Below, one piece after another: positions 33,087 to 42,627 of a stretch of 64,000 bases of DNA. The translations under genes were made by a program, and so were the position numbers. Positions within the stretch are counted from its first letter, which is position 1. The number at the start of each line of letters is the position of its first letter. The DNA comes from Tethya wilhelma (lineage: Eukaryota; Porifera; Demospongiae; Tethyida; Tethyidae). Below the pieces are notes generated by a model. That model worked only from the letters and a program-made list of their open reading frames with translations. It was not told where the DNA came from and did not search any database. The stretch spans positions 10,366,166-10,430,165 of the forward strand of contig CAXIPT010000002.1 of the NCBI GenBank assembly GCA_964030475.1. The letters run 5' to 3'.

Positions 33087-35192
33087 TTACTGGTCGTCCT
33101 TGGTTGGCAGAATGCTCGATGCTTTACCATCACCAATATCCACATTCCTTGCAATGTCATGGACCCGATACACCATTAAATTTTTCTCAAGAGAAGCTCG
33201 AAACTCTGGAGATCCAGCTAGTGAGCCTGCAAGCTGGATGAGTAGCTGATCTAGTGGAACACCATATCCATTTTTCTTCCATTCGTTGTGCAAACATGAT
33301 AGAAGCAGTTCAACATGTCTTGCTAATATTCCACATTGAAATGACATTTTAGTTTTGCGTAAGTTCTTAGCTAGTAGGAATAGTGCAGCAATCAAGTTTG
33401 AATCACACATTTCCAATTCAAACTTTCGCTGATTGTTTTCAAAAGATTTCTTTACATTTGCCACAATCAGCTTGATGGATAGAAATTTTATACGACACAC
33501 TGGAATGGTGCGGAAGGTCTGGAGGAGAGTGGCAAGCATTGATGTGGTGGTGGAATCGAGATGATGGTAGCCCCCCAAGTGAAGCTCCTCTAAGACAAGA
33601 GAAGGAAAACACGATAGGGCATCTACGAAAGGACGTTCCAGAGTGTTGTTGGTGAGATCTAGAGATTTCTTAGAGTCAGTATCCATAGGAACCATCTCTA
33701 AGGCTTTAGGTAAAGGAACAGCTGAGTAATCTATTTTGCAGGAAGAAACAACCATTTTCTGTGCAATTGTAGAGGGAAAAAGAAGAAAGGATTTCAGCAG
33801 CCAAAACAGCAATGAAAATGGAACGTCCCTCATGTTAGAGAGAGAAATGAAAGAGCATGCTGACGAAACTGGAGCTGTGAAAAAACTTTCAAGAGCTAGC
33901 ATCATTGTCTCCAGTTGCTGCTCACTATATTTGATTATTGGACCGCTAACTGAAAGGGACTCAAAACCAGAATTTTTGACATAAACCACGAGAGAACAGA
34001 GTGTAGAGAGATCTATATTACTTCTAAAGTTGGTACACTGGATATCGATGCGTTTCAAACCGTGAAATAAAGACAGTGGTTGAAACTGTTCAACTGTAAC
34101 AAACTGAGGTTGAAGAAAGCACTTTTGCAACACACTGTTGAACTGACTTAGATCAATAACTCTTCTTACAATACAGCCACTTCGAAAATAAATTATATTT
34201 TGAGTCACGCTAACACTTTGTAGCTGACAATGAGCAAGCATGTCACATAACTGTGTTACTTTGGACAATGTGGTTTCTTCGTGTATAGCTTGTGAGGGAT
34301 GAGATTTTATAAAAAGCCTAACATCATCTACATTAGTCAAGAAGTGTTGGAGTGGAGTAAAGAGAGATTGAGCAATTTCAAAGTTGGCTTGATCAAGGTC
34401 CATTCTGATAATCTTGGGTGGTTGGATGTGGCAGTCCTTCAATAGAAATTCCAGCCACTCAGAGAGTGGGACCCAGGTTGTAAAGAATCGAGAGTACCGC
34501 GAGGGAAGGAGAGTAACTTCAGAGACATGAAGAGGAAATGTACCAGCATCAATGAGTTCTTTTAGCTTCAAAAATTTTTTGCAAAACAGCAGCTGCAAGA
34601 AAATTATGTAGTTTCCACAACCAGTCTGACTTGCGTAAGCATTACTCACATCAGCATGCTCCCTACCAGCCAACTGTATTGGCTTCATGGAAAACAAGAA
34701 AGACACTAGATTCGTAACAAAATGATCTCTCCAAGAAACAGGCTCAGGTGATAACTGTCCTGGCATCTCTATCCCACTAGGGAGTCGCAGGTGCTGACCA
34801 CGAGGTTGCAGATGTACCCTTACGGTACCAAAGTTCACTCCTCTAAGAGGTCGAGGCTGTATGAGGTCTATGTGGGCCCTACGAGCTACTTCATAGTTAT
34901 AGCACTTACTCACGTCCTTCCATACATCATTCTCCAGGTCAATGCCTTCCACCACCTTGGTCTGCTCCAGTTGGAAGAGGTCAGCTGGAGGAAGAAGGAG
35001 AAGAAGACCTCTCCTAAAGTGTCGAGGAAGGAGAGCTAACATGTCAGGTGGATACTGCTCCAAGTTGGTCACAATACAGTTCATGGACGATTGCTGAAGT
35101 GAGAGAGGGTCATGTTGAACTACAGTTGGTTCTTTTGGTGGTTGAGGGTGGGGCTGCTTGCGGGCCAGACTAACTCTTAATTGAAAAGACAT
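33087..35192 (-). CDS. F-box-like / leucine-rich family protein, copy 4
   Basis: A single exon of 701 residues, ATG at 35192 (MSFQLRVSLARK). It is the closest paralogue of copy 3, with the same proline-rich lead and the same insertion after the signature. The signature and the VSEVTLLPSRYSRFFTTWVP block are conserved. The C-terminal half (LVLEELHLGGYHHLDS, LLIQLAGSLAGSPEFRASLE) has diverged in the leucine-rich part. The predicted role is as for the family: substrate binding by the variable C-terminal part, F-box-like contact by the constant N-terminal part; this is inference. Confidence 0.7.
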   Translation of the reverse strand: MSFQLRVSLARKQPHPQPPKEPTVVQHDPLSLQQSSMNCIVTNLEQYPPDMLALLPRHFRRGLLLLLPPADLFQLEQTKVVEGIDLENDVWKDVSKCYNYEVARRAHIDLIQPRPLRGVNFGTVRVHLQPRGQHLRLPSGIEMPGQLSPEPVSWRDHFVTNLVSFLFSMKPIQLAGREHADVSNAYASQTGCGNYIIFLQLLFCKKFLKLKELIDAGTFPLHVSEVTLLPSRYSRFFTTWVPLSEWLEFLLKDCHIQPPKIIRMDLDQANFEIAQSLFTPLQHFLTNVDDVRLFIKSHPSQAIHEETTLSKVTQLCDMLAHCQLQSVSVTQNIIYFRSGCIVRRVIDLSQFNSVLQKCFLQPQFVTVEQFQPLSLFHGLKRIDIQCTNFRSNIDLSTLCSLVVYVKNSGFESLSVSGPIIKYSEQQLETMMLALESFFTAPVSSACSFISLSNMRDVPFSLLFWLLKSFLLFPSTIAQKMVVSSCKIDYSAVPLPKALEMVPMDTDSKKSLDLTNNTLERPFVDALSCFPSLVLEELHLGGYHHLDSTTTSMLATLLQTFRTIPVCRIKFLSIKLIVANVKKSFENNQRKFELEMCDSNLIAALFLLAKNLRKTKMSFQCGILARHVELLLSCLHNEWKKNGYGVPLDQLLIQLAGSLAGSPEFRASLEKNLMVYRVHDIARNVDIGDGKASSILPTKDDQ

Positions 35193-35873
35193 CCTGTATC
35201 TCCAGTGATGAATTAGAATGGTCACTGAATTGAAAGAGGGTGTGCTATTGAAGACTGAAATATTTAAGAAAAGATGTACATATAAGTCACAGGATGTGGG
35301 AAATTACATCACAGTATGCCCTGGGTACTGACAAGCTCTGACAGTGATTGAAATATTTGGTGGTGGTATTGGTTACTAGGCCATTATCAATCAACGTATA
35401 TATCATGATTAGGCTAGCTCGGGAGTGGAACTGTAAAGTAACCATTTATACAATCGGAAAATTATCTGATCTCATGATGACTGAGTAAATACCACCACAC
35501 GTACACATCAACTGATCCCTGCAATTGACCAAAGCTGTAATTTATGAGTTTAGTTTGGTTAGTACCACTTACACTTTACTAAGAATGGCGATGGTGACGC
35601 TGATTAGAAATCATTAGAACTTTAACTCAGTAGCTCAGTTGGTAGGCCGACGATTGGTTTTATTTGGCTCATACACTTCTCTAACTTCACACACAACACA
35701 GTTCACAAACTGAACATGGTAAAGATCGACAATAATATATCGCGCGTGTACGTGCGCACGTGCACTGCAATCGCGATCGCGCGAATTATCACTCACGCAT
35801 GCGCACTGGGGACTAGGCAAACACACACAAAAGACGTACTGCACTACTATCCAATGATGAAAATCTTTGAAAG

Positions 35874-36185
35874 ATGGTTACTCCTGAGGAATACTTTGGC
35901 AAGTCCCAAGTGGGTGGACAAAAAATGAAGAAGAACCTCACCGTCCTCGACCGAAACAAGAACGGGTTCTATTTCTTGGAAGATTTAATATCTGGCTTGG
36001 GTGGATACCCTCAACGATGTACTCGGGTTGCCAAGATGACTTTTGAAATGATGCCATAGACAAGAATCACAATGGCAAAGTTGAGCTGATAGAATTGTTC
36101 TCCATGGGCGATAGGTTTTGGTTTGCTCGTGGTGAAAACGACTTTGAAGAAGTACCCGTGTCAGTTAATTGAGCTTTATGTTGAA
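35874..36185 (+). pseudogene. EF-hand protein pseudogene fragment, copy B
   Basis: MVTPEEYFGKSQVGGQKMKK contains a shifted stretch compared with copy A. Then follow LTVLDRNKNGFYFLEDLISG with a full 12-residue EF loop (DRNKNGFYFLED), GGYPQRCTRVAKMTF, a frameshift, and a second loop DKNHNGKVELIE. Frameshifts at about 35905 and 36045 break it. It is on the strand opposite to the F-box-like genes. Confidence 0.65.
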
Positions 36186-36541
36186 GCGAAATGACTTTTG
36201 AAAACTGAAAACGGCTACAAAGCCATCTTTGACACTGCTCAATAGATGTATGTGATTATGGTTGTTGTAAAAAAAAGTTTTTTGTTTTCTTGTATCATAA
36301 AATCTTCACAAGTTCATGTTTGAAAATGCCATAAATAGTTACCTTACATATTCATTTTCTATATTTAGACATTCTATAGCTATAAATAAATCAGTACATT
36401 CCCATGTTAAAAATAATACTGTATGGGGTGGGGCAGAGGGCTGAAATCAAAATTGATACCCTCAAGGAGATCGAGAGTGTAACTATTCACAGTAACTATA
36501 TAATTGTGGTATGTATGCACATTCACTTTCAACAGCTGTCA

Positions 36542-37848
36542 CTATTCCTTTAACTTTAAACAGAATGCATTGTTCTCTTCTCTGATCTTAACACTTCTGG
36601 CAATGTTTTGAACTGGAAACATCCCCAAACTTTCTTCAAGAGATGAACGAAACTCGGCTATAGTTCCAGCCAGGACCTGGCGAGAGAACCGGATAAGTAG
36701 CTGGTGTAGGAGATTGTTTTCATCAATCTTCTTCCACTCATCGTACAAATACTCGAGAAGCGTACTAACGTTCATTGAAGATATTCCACATTCGAGAGAT
36801 ACCTCTGTCTCGGGCAACTTTTGCGCTAATTCAAACACTCTTCTAAGAAAGGTCAAAGTACGATTTCTTTCCGGTACATACACGGATCGGAAACGTGAGA
36901 TCCAAAGATCGGACATTTCAAACTGAATCTTGATACTCTTGATGCGACACTTTGAGAGTTGAGGGAGAGATGTGAACAGAGAGCAAAGTGCTTCAGTGGA
37001 GGCAAAATCAAACCTATGCAGTTGAGGAGCGTGGCTGATATAGAGCTCATCCAAAATGAGGGAATGGCAATGAATCTGTAGCCAGTTTACAAATGATTTG
37101 TCAAAGTTGAGCCTCGAAAGGTGTAAAGATTTGCGGGAATCTGAAAGATTAAGAAGTGAGTCGACTGATTCTTGATCAGCTTTAATGATAGGGGCAACTG
37201 TGTAATCAATATTACATTTGTGTATAAGCATTTTCTGTGCAATCGTAGATGGAGAAAAGAGAAATAGTTTCACCAACCAGAAAAGAAACATCGCAGGAAC
37301 TTTACTCATGTTGGTAAGAGAGATCCAACTACATGACGAAGATATAGGAGCAGCAAAAGAAAGCTCAAGTGCTTGTAAAAACCCCTGGTCAGCGCATTTA
37401 ACACCTAGACCGGACAGAGTAATAGACTCCAAACCGTGATTTTGAGCAAAAACAAAGATGGAGTGAAGGTTGGTGAGTTTAATTCTACAATGATAACCAG
37501 AAATTTCAATGTGATTTAGACTCTTAAACAAAGGTGTTCTTAGTGGAGGGTCACTGGTCTTAACACGAGACAAAGGACGGAAAAAACACCTTTGCAGTAG
37601 TGTGTTAAACTGATCACTATCAACAGGCTCCTTTACGACTATACACCCACGGTTTTCTAGCCTGAAAGTTGCAACAATCTTTGCTTTATTCAACGATGAA
37701 CACGGAGCAATCAAACCCTGCAACCAATCAATTTTCTCTCCAATATCTCCCGATCCCAATTTTAAATTCTCCACGAGAAATTCGACATCTCTAATTTGGC
37801 TAAAGAAGGCTAAACTTTGCGACGGAACATTTGCATCTTTGTTAAGTA
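36542..37848 (-). pseudogene. F-box-like / leucine-rich family gene, 5'-truncated copy 5
   Basis: 435 codons identical to the C-terminal part of copy 6 (from LNKDANVPSQSLAFF to the stop). The N-terminal F-box-like module and the VSEVTLLPSRYSRFF block are absent. The frame stays open to 38008 through spacer sequence of duplication unit B, giving a chimeric N-terminus with no relation to the family and only an internal ATG (MSQIKPNV). A transcript from this chimera cannot be excluded, but as a family gene it is broken. Confidence 0.8.
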
Positions 37849-38097
37849 CGACGTTTGGTTTTATTTGGCTCATACACTTCACACACAACAGTTCACAAAC
37901 TGAACATGGTAAAGATGGTAAAGATCGACAATAATATATCGCGCGTGTACGTGTTTGTGTGCACGTCCCACGTGCACTGCAATCGCGATCGATCGCGCGA
38001 ATTATCACTCACGCATGCGCACTGGGGACTAGGCAATGTAGCCCGCGCCCCTAGTAATCATGTCGTGAACACACCCACAAACTACACTGCACTGAAG

Positions 38098-38480
38098 ATG
38101 GTTACTCCTGAGGAATACTTGGCAAGTCCCAAGTGGGCGGACAAAAAATAAAGAAAAAAAAATAAAGAAGAACTTGCCCGTCCTCGACCGAAACAAGAAC
38201 AGGTTCTATATAGTACGTCCTTGGAAGATTTAATATCTGGCTTGGGTGGATACCCTCAACGATGTACTCGGGTTGCCAAGATGACTTTTAATGCCATAGA
38301 CAAGAATCACAATGGCAAAGTTGAGCTGATAGAATTGTTTTCCATGGGCGAGAGGTTTTGGTTTGCTCGTGATGAAAACGACTCACTGAAGAAGTACCCA
38401 TGTTAGTTAATTGAGCTTAATGTTGAAGCGAAATGACTTTTGAAAACTGAAAATGACTATAAAGCCATCTTTGACAATGC
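38098..38480 (+). pseudogene. EF-hand protein pseudogene fragment, copy C
   Basis: Begins MVTPEEYLASPKWADKK and meets a stop (TAA) at once, followed by a duplicated AAAAAAATAAAGAAG tract. It then continues as LEDLISGLGGYPQRCTRVAK and the intact EF loop DKNHNGKVELIE with LFSMGERFWFARDENDSLKK. It is the sister of copy B through the 2.2-kb tandem duplication. It carries separate lesions from copy B, so the two have decayed independently. Confidence 0.65.
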
Positions 38481-38768
38481 TGAATAGATGTATGTGATTA
38501 TGGTTGTTGTAAAAAAAGTTTTTTGTTTCTTGTATCATAAAATCTTCACAAGTTCATGTTTGAAAATGCCATAAAAAGACATTTTCTATATTTAGACATT
38601 CTACAGCTATAAATAAACCAGTACATTCCCATGTTAAAAATAATACTGTATGGGGTGGGGCAGAGGGCTGAAATCAAAATTGATACCCTCAAGGAGATCG
38701 AGAGTGTAACTATTCACAGTAACTATATAATTGTGGTATGTATGCACATTCACTTTCAACAGCTGTCA

Positions 38769-40700
38769 CTATTCCTTTAACTTTAAACAGAATGCATTGT
38801 TCTCTTCTCTGATCTTAACACTTCTGGCAATGTTTTGAACTGGAAACATCCCCAAACTTTCTTCAAGAGATGAACGAAACTCGGCTATAGTTCCAGCCAG
38901 GACCTGGCGAGAGAACCGGATAAGTAGCTGGTGTAGGAGATTGTTTTCATCAATCTTCTTCCACTCATCGTACAAATACTCGAGAAGCGTACTAACGTTC
39001 ATTGAAGATATTCCACATTCGAGAGATACCTCTGTCTCGGGCAACTTTTGCGCTAATTCAAACACTCTTCTAAGAAAGGTCAAAGTACGATTTCTTTCCG
39101 GTACATACACGGATCGGAAACGTGAGATCCAAAGATCGGACATTTCAAACTGAATCTTGATACTCTTGATGCGACACTTTGAGAGTTGAGGGAGAGATGT
39201 GAACAGAGAGCAAAGTGCTTCAGTGGAGGCAAAATCAAACCTATGCAGTTGAGGAGCGTGGCTGATATAGAGCTCATCCAAAATGAGGGAATGGCAATGA
39301 ATCTGTAGCCAGTTTACAAATGATTTGTCAAAGTTGAGCCTCGAAAGGTGTAAAGATTTGCGGGAATCTGAAAGATTAAGAAGTGAGTCGACTGATTCTT
39401 GATCAGCTTTAATGATAGGGGCAACTGTGTAATCAATATTACATTTGTGTATAAGCATTTTCTGTGCAATCGTAGATGGAGAAAAGAGAAATAGTTTCAC
39501 CAACCAGAAAAGAAACATCGCAGGAACTTTACTCATGTTGGTAAGAGAGATCCAACTACATGACGAAGATATAGGAGCAGCAAAAGAAAGCTCAAGTGCT
39601 TGTAAAAACCCCTGGTCAGCGCATTTAACACCTAGACCGGACAGAGTAATAGACTCCAAACCGTGATTTTGAGCAAAAACAAAGATGGAGTGAAGGTTGG
39701 TGAGTTTAATTCTACAATGATAACCAGAAATTTCAATGTGATTTAGACTCTTAAACAAAGGTGTTCTTAGTGGAGGGTCACTGGTCTTAACACGAGACAA
39801 AGGACGGAAAAAACACCTTTGCAGTAGTGTGTTAAACTGATCACTATCAACAGGCTCCTTTACGACTATACACCCACGGTTTTCTAGCCTGAAAGTTGCA
39901 ACAATCTTTGCTTTATTCAACGATGAACACGGAGCAATCAAACCCTGCAACCAATCAATTTTCTCTCCAATATCTCCCGATCCCAATTTTAAATTCTCCA
40001 CGAGAAATTCGACATCTCTAATTTGGCTAAAGAAGGCTAAACTTTGCGACGGAACATTTGCATCTTTGTTAAGTAGATTAAGGTTTATTATGATGGACTT
40101 TGGCGGTTGCATGTGGCAGTCTTCCAGTAGAAATTGCAGCCACTCAGAAAGTGGGATCAAGGTGTTGAAGAATCGAGAGTACCGCGAGGGAAGGAGAGTA
40201 ACTTCAGAGACCTGAAGAGGAAACGTACCAGCATCAGCAAGCTCAGTCGGCTTGAAAAACTGGTTACAAAATAGCAACTGCAGGAAAGCTAGATAGCTTC
40301 TAAATCCAGTATCGTTGGCAAACTTTTCACGAAAATCCCTTTTCAATTGCATCGGCGTCATGCAAAACAGGAAATAAGTTATGCAAGACGTGAAATAATC
40401 TCTCCAAGATGCTAGGGCAGGAAGTCTCAAAGCTGTCGCTTGAACAAGCTCAAAATCAAACCGTTTACACACCTCCTTCCATACCTCCTTCTCCATGTCA
40501 ATGCCTTCCACCACCTTGGTCTGCTCCAGTTGGAAGAGGTCAGCTGGAGGAAGAAGGAGAAGAAGACCTCTCCTAAAGTGTCGAGGAAGGAGAGCTAACA
40601 TGTCAGGTGGATACTGCTCCAAGTTGGTCACAATACAGTTCATGGACGATTGCCGAAGAGAGAGAGGGTTACATTGAGTTGTTAATATCAGCCCATCCAT
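38769..40700 (-). CDS. F-box-like / leucine-rich family protein, copy 6
   Basis: A single exon of 643 residues, ATG at 40700 (MDGLILTTQCN). The invariant signature follows at about residue 17. The segment after it is shorter than in copies 2-4. The middle block is VSEVTLLPSRYSRFFNTLIP, and the C-terminal part is the one duplicated at 36542. Leucine-rich segments include LNHIEISGYHC, LESITLSGLG, SLHLSRLNFDKSF and LILDELYISHAP. It is divergent from NFX1, which starts 505 bp away on the plus strand. Confidence 0.7.
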   Translation of the reverse strand: MDGLILTTQCNPLSLRQSSMNCIVTNLEQYPPDMLALLPRHFRRGLLLLLPPADLFQLEQTKVVEGIDMEKEVWKEVCKRFDFELVQATALRLPALASWRDYFTSCITYFLFCMTPMQLKRDFREKFANDTGFRSYLAFLQLLFCNQFFKPTELADAGTFPLQVSEVTLLPSRYSRFFNTLIPLSEWLQFLLEDCHMQPPKSIIINLNLLNKDANVPSQSLAFFSQIRDVEFLVENLKLGSGDIGEKIDWLQGLIAPCSSLNKAKIVATFRLENRGCIVVKEPVDSDQFNTLLQRCFFRPLSRVKTSDPPLRTPLFKSLNHIEISGYHCRIKLTNLHSIFVFAQNHGLESITLSGLGVKCADQGFLQALELSFAAPISSSCSWISLTNMSKVPAMFLFWLVKLFLFSPSTIAQKMLIHKCNIDYTVAPIIKADQESVDSLLNLSDSRKSLHLSRLNFDKSFVNWLQIHCHSLILDELYISHAPQLHRFDFASTEALCSLFTSLPQLSKCRIKSIKIQFEMSDLWISRFRSVYVPERNRTLTFLRRVFELAQKLPETEVSLECGISSMNVSTLLEYLYDEWKKIDENNLLHQLLIRFSRQVLAGTIAEFRSSLEESLGMFPVQNIARSVKIREENNAFCLKLKE

Positions 40701-41205
40701 TTTTTCTTCTTATAGTTTCTATCTTACAGTACAAATTATGGAGACTGTTTTCAAACCAGACTGAAGGAAAAAAAGAAATTATGGAGAGTCTAAACTAAAA
40801 TCAAATTCAATGCACTGTACACACAATTATAGACCAGGACTTCACAGAGCACTAAGTTGTAGCTACCAGTATATAAAAATGAATTTTATAAATATGGCAC
40901 ACTTGACAAGAGCAGTCTGAAAGTGACTGCATTTGCAAATTTACAGATAAGTTTAACCTTACAGCGACATACATCAATAATACAGGACACTTACTTGTTT
41001 ATTACGAAAATTCCAAGCTTTTTCTTGATTCTGTTACTTTCTGAGCCTCTGCTTCTGTTGAGTCCGCGCCTTTAATAATGTAGAAGTTCCAAATAATGCT
41101 CAGCATAACAAGCGGGCAACCCTTGATTCGTTCAAATGGAGAGAAATATTAAAATTGTGCAATACCAGTGGACAAGCAGCAGAAGCAGCTTCTTTCTGAT
41201 TCGAA
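40701..41205. promoter_or_regulatory. Divergent spacer between F-box-like copy 6 and NFX1
   Basis: A 505-bp AT-rich spacer between two outward-facing ATG codons. It must contain both 5' regions. I see no repeat and no further coding segment. Confidence 0.4.
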
Positions 41206-42577
41206 ATGGCTGATGCTACCAGCGAGAGTCGTCAAGAAAGAGAAAGTATAGAAAGCCAAGCTACTGATACCCACGGTGCAGCGACCTCTCGACCTCAGAC
41301 GGCTCCGCGACATCACCAGCAGACAAAGACTAGGGGAAGCAGCCATGGACGACCTCCTGGTGGTGAGAGACCACTGAGATACAGCGATGATAGAACTCAT
41401 CAACCCATTAATGAAAGGGGCAGTCGAGGACAATATCGGCGCAAGAAATACCCCGAGTACAAAAGTCAAGAAAGAGCACACACTGCAAGAAAGAGTGACA
41501 AAGAAACAGTTGGTACTCATAAAGATAAACAGAGTGGAGCTGAGAAAGAGAGCATAAAAGACGATATTCTCACAGAAAAGCAACCCCATGAGGACCAGCC
41601 TGCAAAGAAGCATGGTACGGATCGAGGAAGACATGATCGCGAGAGAAAGTTTCACGAGAGAGACAGGGATAGAAGAAGGAGAAATAGACCAACTCACATG
41701 AAATCACATGCAGGTCAGGACAGCAGCAATCATCTTCAATCTCAGGGAGGGGATACACATTACGAAGGTCAAGAGAAACCAAATGCTGCAAGTGCTGCTG
41801 AAATATCCAACTCTGTTTCTAGCAACCAGCCGACTACCACTCACAAGGACAATCACTCTGATACTCACAGCGCGGCAAGACCAAGCTCTCAAACAGACCT
41901 GGGCAGAGATCTCAAGAAGAGAGCGCATCATTCTAGAGGTAGACAGCCAAAGAACCAAGCTACCCCGACTGTTCAGAGCGATGAGCTGACTCAGCAACTT
42001 ACAGCTGAGTCATACGAGTGTATGGTGTGCTGCGATAGGGTCAAAGGTCGTGATCAAGTGTGGAATTGCCAAAACTGTTTCCACGTCTTTCATCTGAGAT
42101 GCATCAAGAAGTGGGCCACAGCTCCCGTGCTCATAACAGATGATGGTGAGATACATGTACATTCATGTTTGTATTGCATGAAGAATTTTTTAGGTGCTAT
42201 TGCACGGAAGTTGTACACATAGTAATTTATACCACAACCAATGATTTTTTGAATTGATTTTTTGGCCATTTTTTCAAGAACTTGCAGCTTCCGTGCAATA
42301 GCACCTTTAATTCCTATTAGCTATTGTCCTAATGCACTCTTGATTGCATATTACATACAAGTGATGGAGCTATGTACAGTGTGGCATATATAGCCATGAA
42401 TAAGGGATGCTAGATCTGTGGTGTAACTTGTTTGACCAACATTCTGCCTTTCTATCGGGAGAAAAGGAAATTACACACACACATATAAGCAAACTAAAAT
42501 GTTGGCTCTGTAAGAACTTATGACAACTTCTTATACCATTTCTGTACAAGTTTGAATGAAGTATTCATGTTACATGT

Positions 42578-42627
<50 letters not shown>

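Larger units (their letters stand above)
35645..37848. repeat. Tandem duplication, unit A (unit B is 37851-40075)
   Basis: Two direct copies of about 2.2 kb stand head to tail. Each holds a spacer, an EF-hand fragment and the 3' two-thirds of an F-box-like gene. From about 36390 to 37848 the two units agree base for base at a constant offset of 2227. Left of that they differ by many substitutions and indels. The right break of unit A (GTTAAGTA then CG) is inside the gene; in unit B the same GTTAAGTA continues into the gene. Confidence 0.85.

Noticed and set aside
24313..40700. Array as a viral or bacterial insertion
   Set aside because: Promoter copies with UTR splice signals, the same base composition as the surroundings and a spliced relative at 56150 point to host genes.
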